DNA of 64,000 nucleotides from Agromyces agglutinans (lineage in GTDB: Bacteria > Actinomycetota > Actinomycetes > Actinomycetales > Microbacteriaceae), in contig NZ_WJIF01000002.1 in NCBI RefSeq assembly GCF_009647605.1, positions 310,001-374,000 of the forward strand, in the 5' to 3' direction. Under the pieces are notes generated by a model. The model was not told where the DNA came from and did no database searches. It saw nothing but the letters and a program-made list of their open reading frames with translations. Shown here in pieces: positions 28,668 to 37,781 of the stretch (its first letter is position 1; each line of letters starts with the position of its first letter). The position numbers were made by a program, and so were the translations under genes.

Positions 28668-29682
28668 CCGCCGCGCCGAGGTCGATCGCCGCGCCCGCGA
28701 GCGCGGCGGAGGTGTCGAGGTCGCGCATCCAGAGCGGTACCGCGCGCACCTCGAGGCCCGACCCGGCGAGCGAGCCGGTCGCCGAGGCATCCGCTTCGTC
28801 GACCAGCCAGCCGTCGAGGATGCCGTCGGCTGACCGCGCGCCGTAGTGGCGCGCGACCGCCGCCGCGTCGGTCTCCACGCCGATGGCGGTGAGGCACGCG
28901 TCGGCCATGCCGCGCACGACCTTGCCGCCGATGATCGGGGAGATGCCCACGACGGGCGCGTGCGTCGCCCGGATCGCCTCGCGGATGCCGGGCACGGCGA
29001 GGATCGTGCCGATCGACACGACCGGGTTCGACGGCGCGACGAGCACGAGGTCGGCGCCGAGGATCGACTCGACGACGCCGGGCGCCGGCTCGGCGACGTC
29101 GAGGTTCCGCTGCCGGAAGGCGATGGCCGGCAGGCTCGCGCGGTAGCGCGTCCACCACTCCTGGAAGTGCAGCTCGCGGGTGCCGTCGAGCTCATCGGGG
29201 TCGGCCACCTCGACGTGCGTGTCGACCTCGGCGTCGGTCGCGGGCCGGAGGTGCACGCCGAGCTCCCATCGGCGCTGCAGCCGCTCGCCGACCTGGGTGG
29301 GTGTGAGCCCCTCGCGCAGCCACGCAGTGCGCGCCAGGTGCGTACCGAGGTCGAGGTCGCCGAGCGTGAACCACGGCCAGCCGACGCCCCACTCGCGCAG
29401 CTCGGCGGCGACGCGCTCGGACTCGCCCGCGCGACCCCACCCGCGCTCGGCGTCGTTCACGCCCGCGAGCGAGTAGAGCAGCGAGTCGAAGTCGGGCATG
29501 AGGCGGACACCCGCGAGCCAGAGGTCGTCGCCCGTGTTCACGATGACGTCGACGGCGATGTCCTGAGCCCGGCGAACGGATGCCTCGTCGCCGGACCCTG
29601 CGGCCCGCCGCCCGACTTCCTCGCGGAGCCCGCGCACGAAGCGCGATCCGCCGACACCGCCCGCGAGCACCGTGATCTGCAC
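28648..29682 (-). CDS. cofD: 2-phospho-L-lactate transferase CofD/FbiA
   Basis: A 344-residue enzyme that moves the phospho-lactate (or enolpyruvyl) group from the GDP-linked donor made by CofC onto FO, producing F420-0 or its dehydro form. Family signatures are MQITVLAGGVGGSRFVRGL, IVNTGDDLWLAGVRLMPDFD, the DLDLGTHLART segment and GVVESILGADLVLVAPSNPV, plus the terminal GISPIIGGKVVRGMADACL. The conserved Asp and Thr of NTGDD are the metal-site region. cofE and cofC lie 11 kb away, so F420 genes are split into two groups. The three-gene FecBCD-type importer lies 300 bases downstream on the same strand. Confidence 0.93.
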   Translation of the reverse strand: MQITVLAGGVGGSRFVRGLREEVGRRAAGSGDEASVRRAQDIAVDVIVNTGDDLWLAGVRLMPDFDSLLYSLAGVNDAERGWGRAGESERVAAELREWGVGWPWFTLGDLDLGTHLARTAWLREGLTPTQVGERLQRRWELGVHLRPATDAEVDTHVEVADPDELDGTRELHFQEWWTRYRASLPAIAFRQRNLDVAEPAPGVVESILGADLVLVAPSNPVVSIGTILAVPGIREAIRATHAPVVGISPIIGGKVVRGMADACLTAIGVETDAAAVARHYGARSADGILDGWLVDEADASATGSLAGSGLEVRAVPLWMRDLDTSAALAGAAIDLGAAVTSSGA

Positions 29683-29744
29683 CGGATCAGCCTAAGACCG
29701 CGTCGCCCGGGCGCCGGCCGATCGGGCGAACTCGCGGCCGCGAG

Positions 29745-31832
29745 CTACCTGCCGATCGTCAGGCCGGCGCGCACGAGCTGGGGCACCGAGGCATCCGGCA
29801 GGTACGCGCGAACGAGCGCGATGCCGATGCGCGCGAGATCGGCGCCGTCGCTGTAGAGGAGGTAGAGGGGCTCGGGCCGCGGGTTGAACTTCTGCTTGAA
29901 GCGGTGCAGCGAGCGGAAGCCGTACGCCGGCTCGAGGATGCCGCCCAGCCGGTCGAGCACCTGCTCGATCTGCTGCTCGTCCTCGGGAGCCTCCGACCGG
30001 GCCAGCGGCGCGCCCGAGAGCGACAGGAACTGCGCGCCCTCGTCGCGGAACGCGAGCGCCGACGACCCGATGAGGAACTCCATGACGGGCGGGAAGCCGC
30101 CGTCGCGCCGGCGCATCAGGTCGAGCGTCCATCCGCGCGGCCCACCGCCGGGCGCGTACACGGGCAGCCAGCTCAGGAACCCCTGCACCACGCCGTCGGA
30201 TGACTCGGCGATCGCCATGCGCACGGCGGGGTCGAGCGCCTCGTCGATCGAGCCGAGCGTGAAGCGCATCTCGGGCAGGCCCTTGTCGCCGACCCACTGC
30301 TCGGAGATCGCGGCGATCTGCGCGCGCACCGAGCGGGGCTCGTCGGCGAGCGTGGCGAATCGGAAGCGCACGCCCTCGCGCTCGGCGCGGTTGAGTGCGG
30401 TGCGCACGGCGCCCCACCGCTTTCCGGTGAACTCGAGGCCGGGAAGGTCGACGATCGTGTCCTCGGCGACCTGCAGGGCGCGCCAGCCGGGCGGCATCCC
30501 GTCGCGCGAGGCGGGCCCGGCGCCGAACACGGCGACCACGTACCCGGCTCGCTCGGCCGTGTCGACGAACTCCCGCAGGGTCGCGCCGACCTGTCCGTCG
30601 GGTGCGATCGGGTCGCCGAGCACGAGCGCGACGCCCTGGTGCGTCTGGTACGCCACGACCGAGTCGGGTGATGAGCCGAAGTAGTGCCGGTTGTCGCGCC
30701 ACGTCGCCATCCACGACAGCACGCCGCCGCCGGTCGCGACGAGGATGCGCCGGACCTCGTCGAGTCGCGCACCCGGTCGGTCGGCGCCGCGGTCGCCGCT
30801 CAGCCGCCGTCGCAGGCGCGCCCGGAACGCCCGGACGCAGACGAGCAGCCAGGCCAGCATGATCGCCCACAGGAACCCCGTCGCCGCGGCGAAGGCGAGC
30901 CCCTCGCGTTCGTCGTAGTCGGCCACCAGGCCGAACAGCTCGGGATGCGCCACGATGAACACGGCCAGCGCACCGGCCAGCACGTTGAACGCCGCGAGCA
31001 CCACCGCGACGATCCAGGCGACGCGGTACCCGCGTCGGAGGCCGGTCGCGACGACGACCGCGATCGTCGCGTCGAGCAGTACGTCGAACAGGTCGATGCC
31101 GCCGACCTGCGTCGTGCCGAACGGGCCGTAGGTCGGTGCGACCGAGGCGATGAACTGCACGACCACGAGCGAGACGATCATCACGAACGCGACGAACCGC
31201 TGCTCGCGCAGGGTCGGCTTGCCGAACGACTCGGCGTTGACGAGCAGCACCAGGCCGACGGCCATCGCATGCTCGACGTCGGCGACCGTGCCGAGGAACA
31301 GCACGCTCACGAGCGTGAACGCCGTCAGCACGAGCAGCCCGCGCCCGCGCCAGGGTGCGGCGAGGCTCGCCACCGCGGCGGCGAGGCACGCGAACACGCC
31401 GCCCGATGGCCCGACGTCGACCTGCGTGACGAGCGCCTCGGCCCAGTGCGAGCCCATCTCGGCGAACCCGGCGATCACGACCGCGCCGCCGATGACGGCG
31501 AACGCCTGGCCGCCGAGGAAGACGGCCGCCGCCCGCCAGGTGCCGCGACGCAGCTCGAGCCAGCCGACCCCGAGCGGCACGATCACCGCGAGGATCAGGT
31601 AGCCCCACGGCGCGGTCACGAGGAAGGTGCCCGTCACGGTCGTCCACCACCGCGAGTCGGCGAACGACGGCACGCCGTAGGCGAATGTCTCGTACCAGTC
31701 AGCCTCGCTCGCCGGCGAGGCGAGCGTGCCGGTGAGGATGCCGACGAGCAGCAGGGTCGCCATCAACCCCACGGTGAACGGCACGCGCGCGATGAAGCGC
31801 AGCGCGGTGCGCGTGCGCGACGGCTCCGTCAT
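29745..31832 (-). CDS. Rhomboid-like membrane domain fused to a DUF2156/MprF-type aminoacyl-phosphatidylglycerol synthase domain
   Basis: A 695-residue protein. Residues 1-260 form several transmembrane helices; 290-695 form the soluble DUF2156 domain of lysyl-phosphatidylglycerol synthases (GGGVLSWMATWRDNRHYFGS, LVLGDPIAPDG, ELRF-like FRFATLADEPRSVR, FLSWLPVYAPGGG and a C-terminal RFKQKFNPRPEPLYLLY). That domain uses aminoacyl-tRNA to modify membrane lipid and resist cationic peptides. In the membrane part, GPSGGVFACL (Ser143) and VEHAM (His188) match rhomboid serine-protease active-site motifs, although the usual His-x3-Asn helix is not conserved. I chose the ATG with GGGGGAG upstream. Confidence 0.82.
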   Translation of the reverse strand: MTEPSRTRTALRFIARVPFTVGLMATLLLVGILTGTLASPASEADWYETFAYGVPSFADSRWWTTVTGTFLVTAPWGYLILAVIVPLGVGWLELRRGTWRAAAVFLGGQAFAVIGGAVVIAGFAEMGSHWAEALVTQVDVGPSGGVFACLAAAVASLAAPWRGRGLLVLTAFTLVSVLFLGTVADVEHAMAVGLVLLVNAESFGKPTLREQRFVAFVMIVSLVVVQFIASVAPTYGPFGTTQVGGIDLFDVLLDATIAVVVATGLRRGYRVAWIVAVVLAAFNVLAGALAVFIVAHPELFGLVADYDEREGLAFAAATGFLWAIMLAWLLVCVRAFRARLRRRLSGDRGADRPGARLDEVRRILVATGGGVLSWMATWRDNRHYFGSSPDSVVAYQTHQGVALVLGDPIAPDGQVGATLREFVDTAERAGYVVAVFGAGPASRDGMPPGWRALQVAEDTIVDLPGLEFTGKRWGAVRTALNRAEREGVRFRFATLADEPRSVRAQIAAISEQWVGDKGLPEMRFTLGSIDEALDPAVRMAIAESSDGVVQGFLSWLPVYAPGGGPRGWTLDLMRRRDGGFPPVMEFLIGSSALAFRDEGAQFLSLSGAPLARSEAPEDEQQIEQVLDRLGGILEPAYGFRSLHRFKQKFNPRPEPLYLLYSDGADLARIGIALVRAYLPDASVPQLVRAGLTIGR

Positions 31833-31891
31833 CCGGACTCCCCCCAGCCGTACGGTTTCCGGGGGCAGACTATCCCACCGCGTCGCCCTCC

Positions 31892-33328
31892 TCAGTACCC
31901 GCCCGCGACGACCTGCCGGCCCGCGACCGCGAGGGCGTCGGCGACCTCGTCGAAGTCGTCGCGCACGACGCCGACGGTCACCCTGACGAAGTCGCCGCCG
32001 CCGCGCGTGCGGGCCGGGCCCGCGGTGTACCGCCCGTTCGAGGCATCCGTGCCGTCGGCGGCGGCGAGGAACGGACTGCCGCCCGCGACCCGGATGCCCG
32101 CAGCGGCGAGCTGCACGAGGGTCGACCGCTCGCTGACGACCGGCATCCACAGGTTGATGCCGTCGGCGTGCGCGGCCCGGACGCCCCGCGCGCGCAGGGC
32201 ATCGCCGAGGGCGCGCTGGCGCGTGTAGTACGCGCGCCGGGCCTCGGCGACGGCGTCGATGGCGGCACCGTCGGTGAGCAGGTCGAGCAGGATGGTCTGC
32301 AGCATTCGGCTGGTCCAGCCGGGGCCGAGCATGCGACGCGACATGATCCGCTCGATCAGGTCGCGCGGGCCGCCGACGGCGGCGATGCGCAGGTCGGGCC
32401 CGTGCGACTTCGAGAAGCTGCGCACGTGCACGACGCGGTCGGCGAGCCAGGTGCCGAGGGTCGCGTCGCCCTCGGTCGAGATGAGGCCCGAGTGGTCGTC
32501 CTCGACGATCACGAGGTCGGCCGCGTCGTCGCCGGCATCGCGGACGACACGGGCGAGCTCCTCGGCGCGCGCCGGCGTCATGGATGCCCCGGTGGGATTC
32601 TGCGCGCGCGGCTGCAGCAGCAGGGCGGCGGGCTTGCGTCCCAGCGCCGCCGCGAGCGACTCGGGTCGCACGCCGTGCTCGTCGAGCGCGACCGGGACCG
32701 CCTCGGCGCCGAGCACGTCGAGCAGGTCGAGGAAGGGCGGGAAGCCCGGATGCTCCACGATCACGCGGTCGCCGTACCGCACGACCTGCTCGAGGGTGCG
32801 CGAGATCGCGTCGAGCGCGCCATCGACGACGACGATCTGCTCGGCGTCGCTGGGCCACGACTCCCGCAGCACGGCCGCGAGCGCGGGGATCACCGGTTCG
32901 GCCTGGTAGCTGCCGGTCGCCGCGCGGGCGGAGACGCGCGACAGCGCGGGGCCGAGCGCGGGCAGCAGCAGCGAGTCGGGCGTGCCTCGCGAGAGGTCGA
33001 GCCGCACCGGGTCCTCGGGTGCCGCCATGCCGCGCATGCGAGCGGCGGGCCATCCGCTGCCGTTGCCCTGCACGAACGTGCCGGCCCGTCCCCGCGAGAC
33101 GATGAGCCCGGCCCGGGCGAGCGCCTGCCACGCCTGCGAGACCGTCGCGGGGCTGACGCCCAGGGCCGCGCCGAGCTCGCGCACCGTGGGCAGGCGATCG
33201 CCGTGGCGGAGCTCGCCGGCGTTGATCAGCCGGGCGAGCTCGCCCGCGATGCCGCGTGGCGAGACGTCGTCGAAGGCGGCGAGCGCGATCAGCTGCGAGA
33301 GGTCCACACGAATACTCGACACGACCAT
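31892..33328 (-). CDS. MocR-type GntR regulator with aminotransferase domain
   Basis: A 478-residue regulator. Residues 20-90 are a GntR winged helix (PTVRELGAALGVSPATVSQA), and 110-470 a fold-type I aminotransferase domain with PLP-binding Lys307 in SFSKSHGPDLR and NPTG at 244-247. MocR proteins sense an amino-compound by forming an external aldimine with PLP, as GabR does with GABA. It is divergent from the pyrimidine-degradation genes, 211 bases away, and beta-alanine, an end product of that route, is a close analogue of GABA. Control of the cluster is therefore very likely, though activator or repressor mode is unknown. Confidence 0.9.
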   Translation of the reverse strand: MVVSSIRVDLSQLIALAAFDDVSPRGIAGELARLINAGELRHGDRLPTVRELGAALGVSPATVSQAWQALARAGLIVSRGRAGTFVQGNGSGWPAARMRGMAAPEDPVRLDLSRGTPDSLLLPALGPALSRVSARAATGSYQAEPVIPALAAVLRESWPSDAEQIVVVDGALDAISRTLEQVVRYGDRVIVEHPGFPPFLDLLDVLGAEAVPVALDEHGVRPESLAAALGRKPAALLLQPRAQNPTGASMTPARAEELARVVRDAGDDAADLVIVEDDHSGLISTEGDATLGTWLADRVVHVRSFSKSHGPDLRIAAVGGPRDLIERIMSRRMLGPGWTSRMLQTILLDLLTDGAAIDAVAEARRAYYTRQRALGDALRARGVRAAHADGINLWMPVVSERSTLVQLAAAGIRVAGGSPFLAAADGTDASNGRYTAGPARTRGGGDFVRVTVGVVRDDFDEVADALAVAGRQVVAGGY

Positions 33329-33379
33329 TGCCTCCGAAGACAGGGAGGGACAGGATGAGTAACCACAACGTCACACGGT

Positions 33380-33395
33380 GTAACAAAAGGGAAAT
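33380..33395 (+). promoter_or_regulatory. Possible GlnR-type nitrogen-control half-site
   Basis: GTAAC, six bases, then GAAAT matches the first a/b pair of the actinobacterial GlnR box (gTnAC-n6-GaAAc). It sits in an unusually AT-rich part of the 211-base gap between the MocR gene and the pyrimidine cluster, about 150 bases before the first start codon. The second pair is not evident, so this is tentative. Nitrogen control would suit a catabolic route that releases ammonia. Confidence 0.3.
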
Positions 33396-33539
33396 GTTCA
33401 AGCCGAACAATAACAGAACGGGCTCGCGGGCTCGGTTCGGCACCACCGCACCACCTCTCGGCGTCCCCCCGACGCCCGGAAGGCACTGAGCACCACGTCG
33501 ACCGGGCCGGCAACGACGCCGACCGACAAGGGAGGCACC

Positions 33540-34388
33540 ATGACGACCGTCCGAGCGGCCATCACGCAGACGACCTGGACCGGCGACAAGGAGTCGATGC
33601 TCGACAAGCACGAGCAGTTCGCCCGCGACGCCGCCGCGCAGGGAGCGCAGGTCACCTGCTTCCAGGAGCTCTTCTACGGCCCGTACTTCGGCATCACGCA
33701 GGACAAGAAGTACTACCGCTTCGCCGAGTCCGCCGACGGCCCCATCGTGCAGCGCTTCGCCGACCTCGCGAAGGAGCTCGGCACGGTCATGGTGCTGCCG
33801 ATCTACGAGGAGGCGCAGACCGGCGTCTACTACAACACGTCGGTGCTCGTCGATGCCGACGGCACGATCCTCGGCAAGTACCGCAAGCACCACCTGCCGC
33901 ACCTCGACCGCTTCTGGGAGAAGTTCTACTTCCGCCCCGGCAACCTCGGATACCCCGTCTTCGACACGGCCGTCGGCCGGGTCGGCATGTACATCTGCTA
34001 CGACCGGCACTTCCCCGAGGGCTGGCGCGAGCTCGGCCTGAACGACGCCCACATGGTCTTCAACCCGAACGCCACGAAGCCCGGACTCTCGAACCGCCTG
34101 TGGGAGGTCGAAGGTCCGTGCGCCGCCGTCGCGAACGGGTACTTCGTGCTCCAGCCGAACCGCGTGGGGCGCGAAGACAACGAGTACGGCGACCTCGCCG
34201 TCGACTTCTACGGCACCAGCCAGGTGATCGATCCGCGCGGCAACTTCGTCGGCGAGCGCGGCTCGAGTGAGCACGAGGAGCTGCTCGTGCGCGACCTCGA
34301 CCTCGACATGGTGCAGCAGATGCGCGACGACTGGCAGTTCTACCGCGACCGCCGACCCGACTCCTACACCGCCATCCCGAAGCCGTAA
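33540..34388 (+). CDS. Nitrilase-superfamily N-carbamoyl-beta-alanine amidohydrolase (beta-ureidopropionase)
   Basis: A 282-residue cytoplasmic hydrolase. The Glu-Lys-Cys triad of the superfamily is Glu43 (CFQELFYGP), Lys116 (KYRKHHLP) and Cys153 (YICYDRHFPEGW). YDRHFPE is characteristic of the beta-ureidopropionase and N-carbamoyl amino acid branch. It converts N-carbamoyl-beta-alanine to beta-alanine, CO2 and ammonia, the third step of reductive pyrimidine degradation, or the matching hydantoin step. The start has GGGAGGCACC upstream, and the next gene follows after nine bases. Confidence 0.9.
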   Translation: MTTVRAAITQTTWTGDKESMLDKHEQFARDAAAQGAQVTCFQELFYGPYFGITQDKKYYRFAESADGPIVQRFADLAKELGTVMVLPIYEEAQTGVYYNTSVLVDADGTILGKYRKHHLPHLDRFWEKFYFRPGNLGYPVFDTAVGRVGMYICYDRHFPEGWRELGLNDAHMVFNPNATKPGLSNRLWEVEGPCAAVANGYFVLQPNRVGREDNEYGDLAVDFYGTSQVIDPRGNFVGERGSSEHEELLVRDLDLDMVQQMRDDWQFYRDRRPDSYTAIPKP

Positions 34389-34397
34389 GGAGCGAGC

Positions 34398-35834
34398 ATG
34401 ACCACCACCCTCATCTCCGGCGGAACCGTCGTCAGCGCGACCGGTCGCGCCGCCGCCGACGTCCTCATCGACGGCGAGCAGGTCGTCGCGCTGCTGCAGC
34501 CGGGCAGCGAACTGCTCGGCACCAGTGTCGCGGCATCCGTCGACCGCGTCATCGACGCGACCGGCAAGTACGTGATCCCCGGCGGCATCGACGCGCACAC
34601 GCACATGCAGCTGCCGTTCGGCGGCACCGAGGCATCCGACACGTTCGAGAGCGGCACGCGTGCCGCCGCGCACGGCGGCACGACGAGCATCATCGACTTC
34701 GCGGTGCAGACCTACGGGCAGCGCATCGAGGACGGCCTCGCCGCGTGGCACGAGAAGGCCGCGGGCAACTGCGCGATCGACTACGGCTTCCACCAGATCG
34801 TCGGCGACGTGAACGAGGCATCCCTCGCCGCCATGGCGAAGCTGCCCGACGAGGGCATCTCGAGCTTCAAGCTGTTCATGGCGTACCCCGGCGTCTTCTA
34901 TTCGGATGACGCGCAGATCCTGAAGGCGATGCAGGTCTCGCGCGACACCGGCATGCTCACGATGATGCACGCCGAGAACGGCCCGGCCATCGACGTGCTC
35001 GCCCAGCAGCTCGTCGACCAGGGCAAGACCGACCCGTACTACCACGGCATCGCCCGCGCCTGGGAGATGGAGGAGGAGGCGACGCACCGCGCGATCATGC
35101 TCGCGAAGCTCACCGGCGCACCGCTCTACGTGGTGCACGTGTCGGCGAAGCAGGCGGTCGAGCAGCTCGCGTGGGCCCGCGACAAGGGGCAGAACGTCTA
35201 CGGCGAGACCTGCCCCCAGTACCTCTACCTCTCGCTGGAAGACCAGCTCGGGGCATCCGGACCGGAATGGGGTTCGTTCGAGGGTGCGAAGTGGGTGTGC
35301 TCGACGCCGCTGCGCAGCCGCGAAGAGGGCCACCAGCACTCGATGTGGCAGGCGCTGCGCACGAACGACCTGCAGATGGTCTCGACCGACCACTGCCCGT
35401 TCTGCATGAAGGACCAGAAGGAACTGGGCTTGTCCGACTTCCGCAAGATCCCGAACGGCATCGGCTCGATCGAGCACCGCATGGACCTCATGTACCAGGG
35501 CGTGGTCACGGGCGAGATCACGCTCGAGCGGTGGGTCGAGCTCACGTCGACGACGCCCGCGCGCATGTTCGGGCTGTACGGGCGCAAGGGCGTCATCCAG
35601 CCCGGCGCCGACGCCGACATCGTCGTCTACGACCCGAACGGGCACACCTCGATCGGGCTCGAGAAGACCCACCACATGAACATGGACTACTCCGCGTGGG
35701 AGGGCTACGAGATCGACGGCAAGGTCGACACCGTGCTCTCACGGGGCAAGGTCGTCGTCGAGGGGGACGCGTACGTCGGCGCCAAGGGCGACGGGCGATT
35801 CCTCAAGCGCGGCCTCTCGCAGTACCTCATCTGA
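34398..35834 (+). CDS. hydA: Dihydropyrimidinase / D-hydantoinase
   Basis: A 478-residue metal-dependent amidohydrolase that opens dihydrouracil, dihydrothymine or hydantoin rings. Its metal ligands are in place: His67 and His69 (GGIDAHTHM), carbamylated Lys158 (SSFKLFMAYPG), His191 (MMHAENG), His247 (YVVHVSAKQ) and an Asp in STDHCPF. Length and the C-terminal GADADIVVYDPN segment match the family. It lies nine bases after the beta-ureidopropionase gene, giving steps two and three of the reductive pyrimidine route together. Substrate may be dihydropyrimidines or exogenous hydantoins; the neighbours argue for the former. Confidence 0.94.
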   Translation: MTTTLISGGTVVSATGRAAADVLIDGEQVVALLQPGSELLGTSVAASVDRVIDATGKYVIPGGIDAHTHMQLPFGGTEASDTFESGTRAAAHGGTTSIIDFAVQTYGQRIEDGLAAWHEKAAGNCAIDYGFHQIVGDVNEASLAAMAKLPDEGISSFKLFMAYPGVFYSDDAQILKAMQVSRDTGMLTMMHAENGPAIDVLAQQLVDQGKTDPYYHGIARAWEMEEEATHRAIMLAKLTGAPLYVVHVSAKQAVEQLAWARDKGQNVYGETCPQYLYLSLEDQLGASGPEWGSFEGAKWVCSTPLRSREEGHQHSMWQALRTNDLQMVSTDHCPFCMKDQKELGLSDFRKIPNGIGSIEHRMDLMYQGVVTGEITLERWVELTSTTPARMFGLYGRKGVIQPGADADIVVYDPNGHTSIGLEKTHHMNMDYSAWEGYEIDGKVDTVLSRGKVVVEGDAYVGAKGDGRFLKRGLSQYLI

Positions 35835-35838
35835 CAGC

Positions 35839-35883
35839 GGGTCTCGATCCGCGTCGACTCTGTCGGCGCTCCTCGACCACCGG
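35839..35883 (+). repeat. Half copy of an intergenic repeat ending at the ribosome site of the LLM gene
   Basis: GGGTCTCGAT and, 32 bases later, CCTCGACCACCGG are the ends of a repeat type whose paired form occurs at 59477-59558. Here only one arm is present, inside the operon, between the hydantoinase stop and the GGAAGG ribosome site of the next gene. Confidence 0.6.
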
Positions 35884-35895
35884 AAGGAAGCACCC

Positions 35896-36912
35896 ATGGA
35901 ATTCGGAGCGGTCCTGCAGACCAACCCCCCGGCGTCGCGCACGATCCAGCTCGCGAAGCTCGCCGAGGTGCACGGCTTCAGCCACGTGTGGACGTTCGAC
36001 TCGCACCTGCTCTGGCAGGAGCCCTACGTCATCTACAGCCAGATCCTCGCGCAGACCCAGCGCATCAAGGTCGGCCCCTTCGTCACGAACCCGGCGACCC
36101 GCGACTGGACCGTGACGGCCTCCGTGTTCGCGACGCTCAACGAGATGTTCGGCAACCGCACGGTGTGCGGCATCGGCCGCGGCGACTCGGCGGTGCGCGT
36201 GACGAACGGCAAGCCGACGACGATGGCCGAGCTGCGCGAGTCGATCCACGTGATCCGCGAGCTCGCGAACTCGCGGCCCGTCGAGTACCGCGGGTCGCAG
36301 CTGCAGTTCCCGTGGTCGAAGGGCTCGGAGCTCGAGGTGTGGGTCGCGGCCTACGGCCCGATGGCGCTCAAGCTCGCGGGCGAGGTCGGCGACGGCTTCA
36401 TCCTGCAGCTGGCCGACGTCGACATCGCCGCGTGGATGATCAAGACCGTTCGGGATGCCGCGGAGGCCGCCGGGCGCGACCCGATGTCGGTGAAGTTCTG
36501 CGTCGCCGCCCCCATGTACGTCGGCGACGACTGGGCGCACATGCGCGACCAGTGCCGCTGGTTCGGCGGCATGGTCGGCAACCACGTGGCCGACATCGTC
36601 GCGAAGTACGGCATGCACGGCACGGTGCCCGACGCGCTCACTGACTACATCCGCGGGCGCGAGGGATACGACTACAACTCGCACGGGCGGGCCGAGAACG
36701 ACCACGTCGACTTCGTGCCCGACGAGATCGTCGACCGGTTCTGCGTGCTCGGCACGGCCGGCGAGCACATCGCGAAGCTGCAGCAGCTCGCCGAGCTCGG
36801 GGTCGACCAGTTCGCGGGCTACCTCCAGCACGACAACAAGGAGGAGACGCTGCGGGTGTACGGCGAGACCGTGATCCCGGCGCTCACCGAGCACGTGGCG
36901 GCCAAGCGATGA
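35896..36912 (+). CDS. F420-dependent LLM-class oxidoreductase (candidate dihydropyrimidine dehydrogenase)
   Basis: A 338-residue luciferase-like TIM-barrel enzyme of a subfamily resembling TIGR03842 as I recall it. Segments are LAKLAEVHGFSHVWTFDSHL, IKVGPFVTNPATRDWTVTAS, GIGRGDSAVRVTNGKPTTM and HVADIVAKYGMHGTVPDALT. These enzymes use reduced deazaflavin or flavin. It follows hydantoinase directly and its stop overlaps the permease start (ATGA). The cluster lacks any recognisable pyrimidine reductase, so I infer this enzyme may interconvert uracil or thymine and their dihydro forms. A RutA-like monooxygenase role is the alternative. The start is the ATG after GGAAGG. Confidence 0.82.
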   Translation: MEFGAVLQTNPPASRTIQLAKLAEVHGFSHVWTFDSHLLWQEPYVIYSQILAQTQRIKVGPFVTNPATRDWTVTASVFATLNEMFGNRTVCGIGRGDSAVRVTNGKPTTMAELRESIHVIRELANSRPVEYRGSQLQFPWSKGSELEVWVAAYGPMALKLAGEVGDGFILQLADVDIAAWMIKTVRDAAEAAGRDPMSVKFCVAAPMYVGDDWAHMRDQCRWFGGMVGNHVADIVAKYGMHGTVPDALTDYIRGREGYDYNSHGRAENDHVDFVPDEIVDRFCVLGTAGEHIAKLQQLAELGVDQFAGYLQHDNKEETLRVYGETVIPALTEHVAAKR

Positions 36913-37781
36913 GTCGCCGGTGGTCGGCGGTCGCGTGGGGCGCGGGCGGCGTGCTCGTGCTCGTCGCGCTGTGGGAGGCGTACAAGTTCCTCGGCCCCGC
37001 CGACGGCGTGGTGCTCGGCACGACGCGCGTGCTGCCGCGCACGACCGACCTCGCGATGCCGCACGTCTGGGACATGCTCGGCCGGCTCGCCGAGCCGGTC
37101 ACGCGCTCGCCGTCGGCGCCGCCGCTCTGGGGCGCGATCCTGCTCGCCGCGCTCACGACGCTCGGCATCGCGGCGGCCGGATGGCTCGTCGGCGTGGTCG
37201 TGGGCGTCGGGCTCGCGCTGGTCATGCAGCGGTGGCGGCTCGCCGAATGGGGCCTCCTGCCCTGGATCGTGCTCAGCCAGACGGTGCCCCTGATCGCGTT
37301 CGCGCCGGTCGTGAAGAGCTGGGGGTCGCGCGTCGAGATCGGCGCGTTCGAGTGGCAGGACTGGATGTCGGTCGCCCTCATCGCGAGCTACCTGGCGTTC
37401 TTCCCGATCGCGGTCGGCGCGCTCAAGGGTCTGCAGTCGCCCGACCGCATCCACGCCGAGCTCATGCAGACCTACGCCGCCGGGTATTGGGCGACGCTGC
37501 GCAAGCTCCGGTTCCCGGCCGCCGTGCCCTACCTGCTGCCGGCGCTCCGGCTCGGCGCGGCCAACGCCGTCGTCGGCGCGGTGGTCGCCGAGGTCTCGAC
37601 CGGCCTGCAGGGCGGCATCGGGCGCCTGCTCATCCAGTTCGCCGGGCAGGCGTCTGGCGACCCGGCGAAGGCTTGGGGCCCGATCTTCGGCGCGGTCGTG
37701 CTGGGCCTCGTGGCCGCCGGCTCGGTCGCCCTGCTCGGCGCGATCCTGAAGAACTACCGACGAACCGAGGAGACCGCGTGA
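36909..37781 (+). CDS. ABC transporter permease 1 of the pyrimidine-type importer
   Basis: A 290-residue permease of the SsuC/TauC/ThiX family with six helices. The docking loop is LMQTYAAGYWATLRKLRFPA, and SQTVPLIAFAPVVKSWGS is the conserved segment in the middle. The start overlaps the preceding oxidoreductase stop and the GTG start of the ATPase overlaps its own stop. A periplasmic loop of about 40 residues between the first two helices (PRTTDLAMPHVWDMLGRLAE) is somewhat longer than in SsuC. Together with a second permease it makes a heterodimeric channel. Confidence 0.88.
   Translation: MSRRWSAVAWGAGGVLVLVALWEAYKFLGPADGVVLGTTRVLPRTTDLAMPHVWDMLGRLAEPVTRSPSAPPLWGAILLAALTTLGIAAAGWLVGVVVGVGLALVMQRWRLAEWGLLPWIVLSQTVPLIAFAPVVKSWGSRVEIGAFEWQDWMSVALIASYLAFFPIAVGALKGLQSPDRIHAELMQTYAAGYWATLRKLRFPAAVPYLLPALRLGAANAVVGAVVAEVSTGLQGGIGRLLIQFAGQASGDPAKAWGPIFGAVVLGLVAAGSVALLGAILKNYRRTEETA

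Noticed and set aside
29745..35675. A 1976-codon open frame on the minus strand reading through the MocR, beta-ureidopropionase and hydantoinase region.
   Set aside because: Only the part from 31832 down to 29745 encodes a recognisable protein. The rest is the antisense of well-supported genes and is low-complexity, as expected of stop-poor GC-rich DNA.
35896..36912. LLM oxidoreductase as RutA (uracil ring-opening monooxygenase).
   Set aside because: RutA is longer and works with RutB-F; no isochorismatase-like RutB or other rut gene is present, whereas the enzymes for dihydropyrimidine products are.
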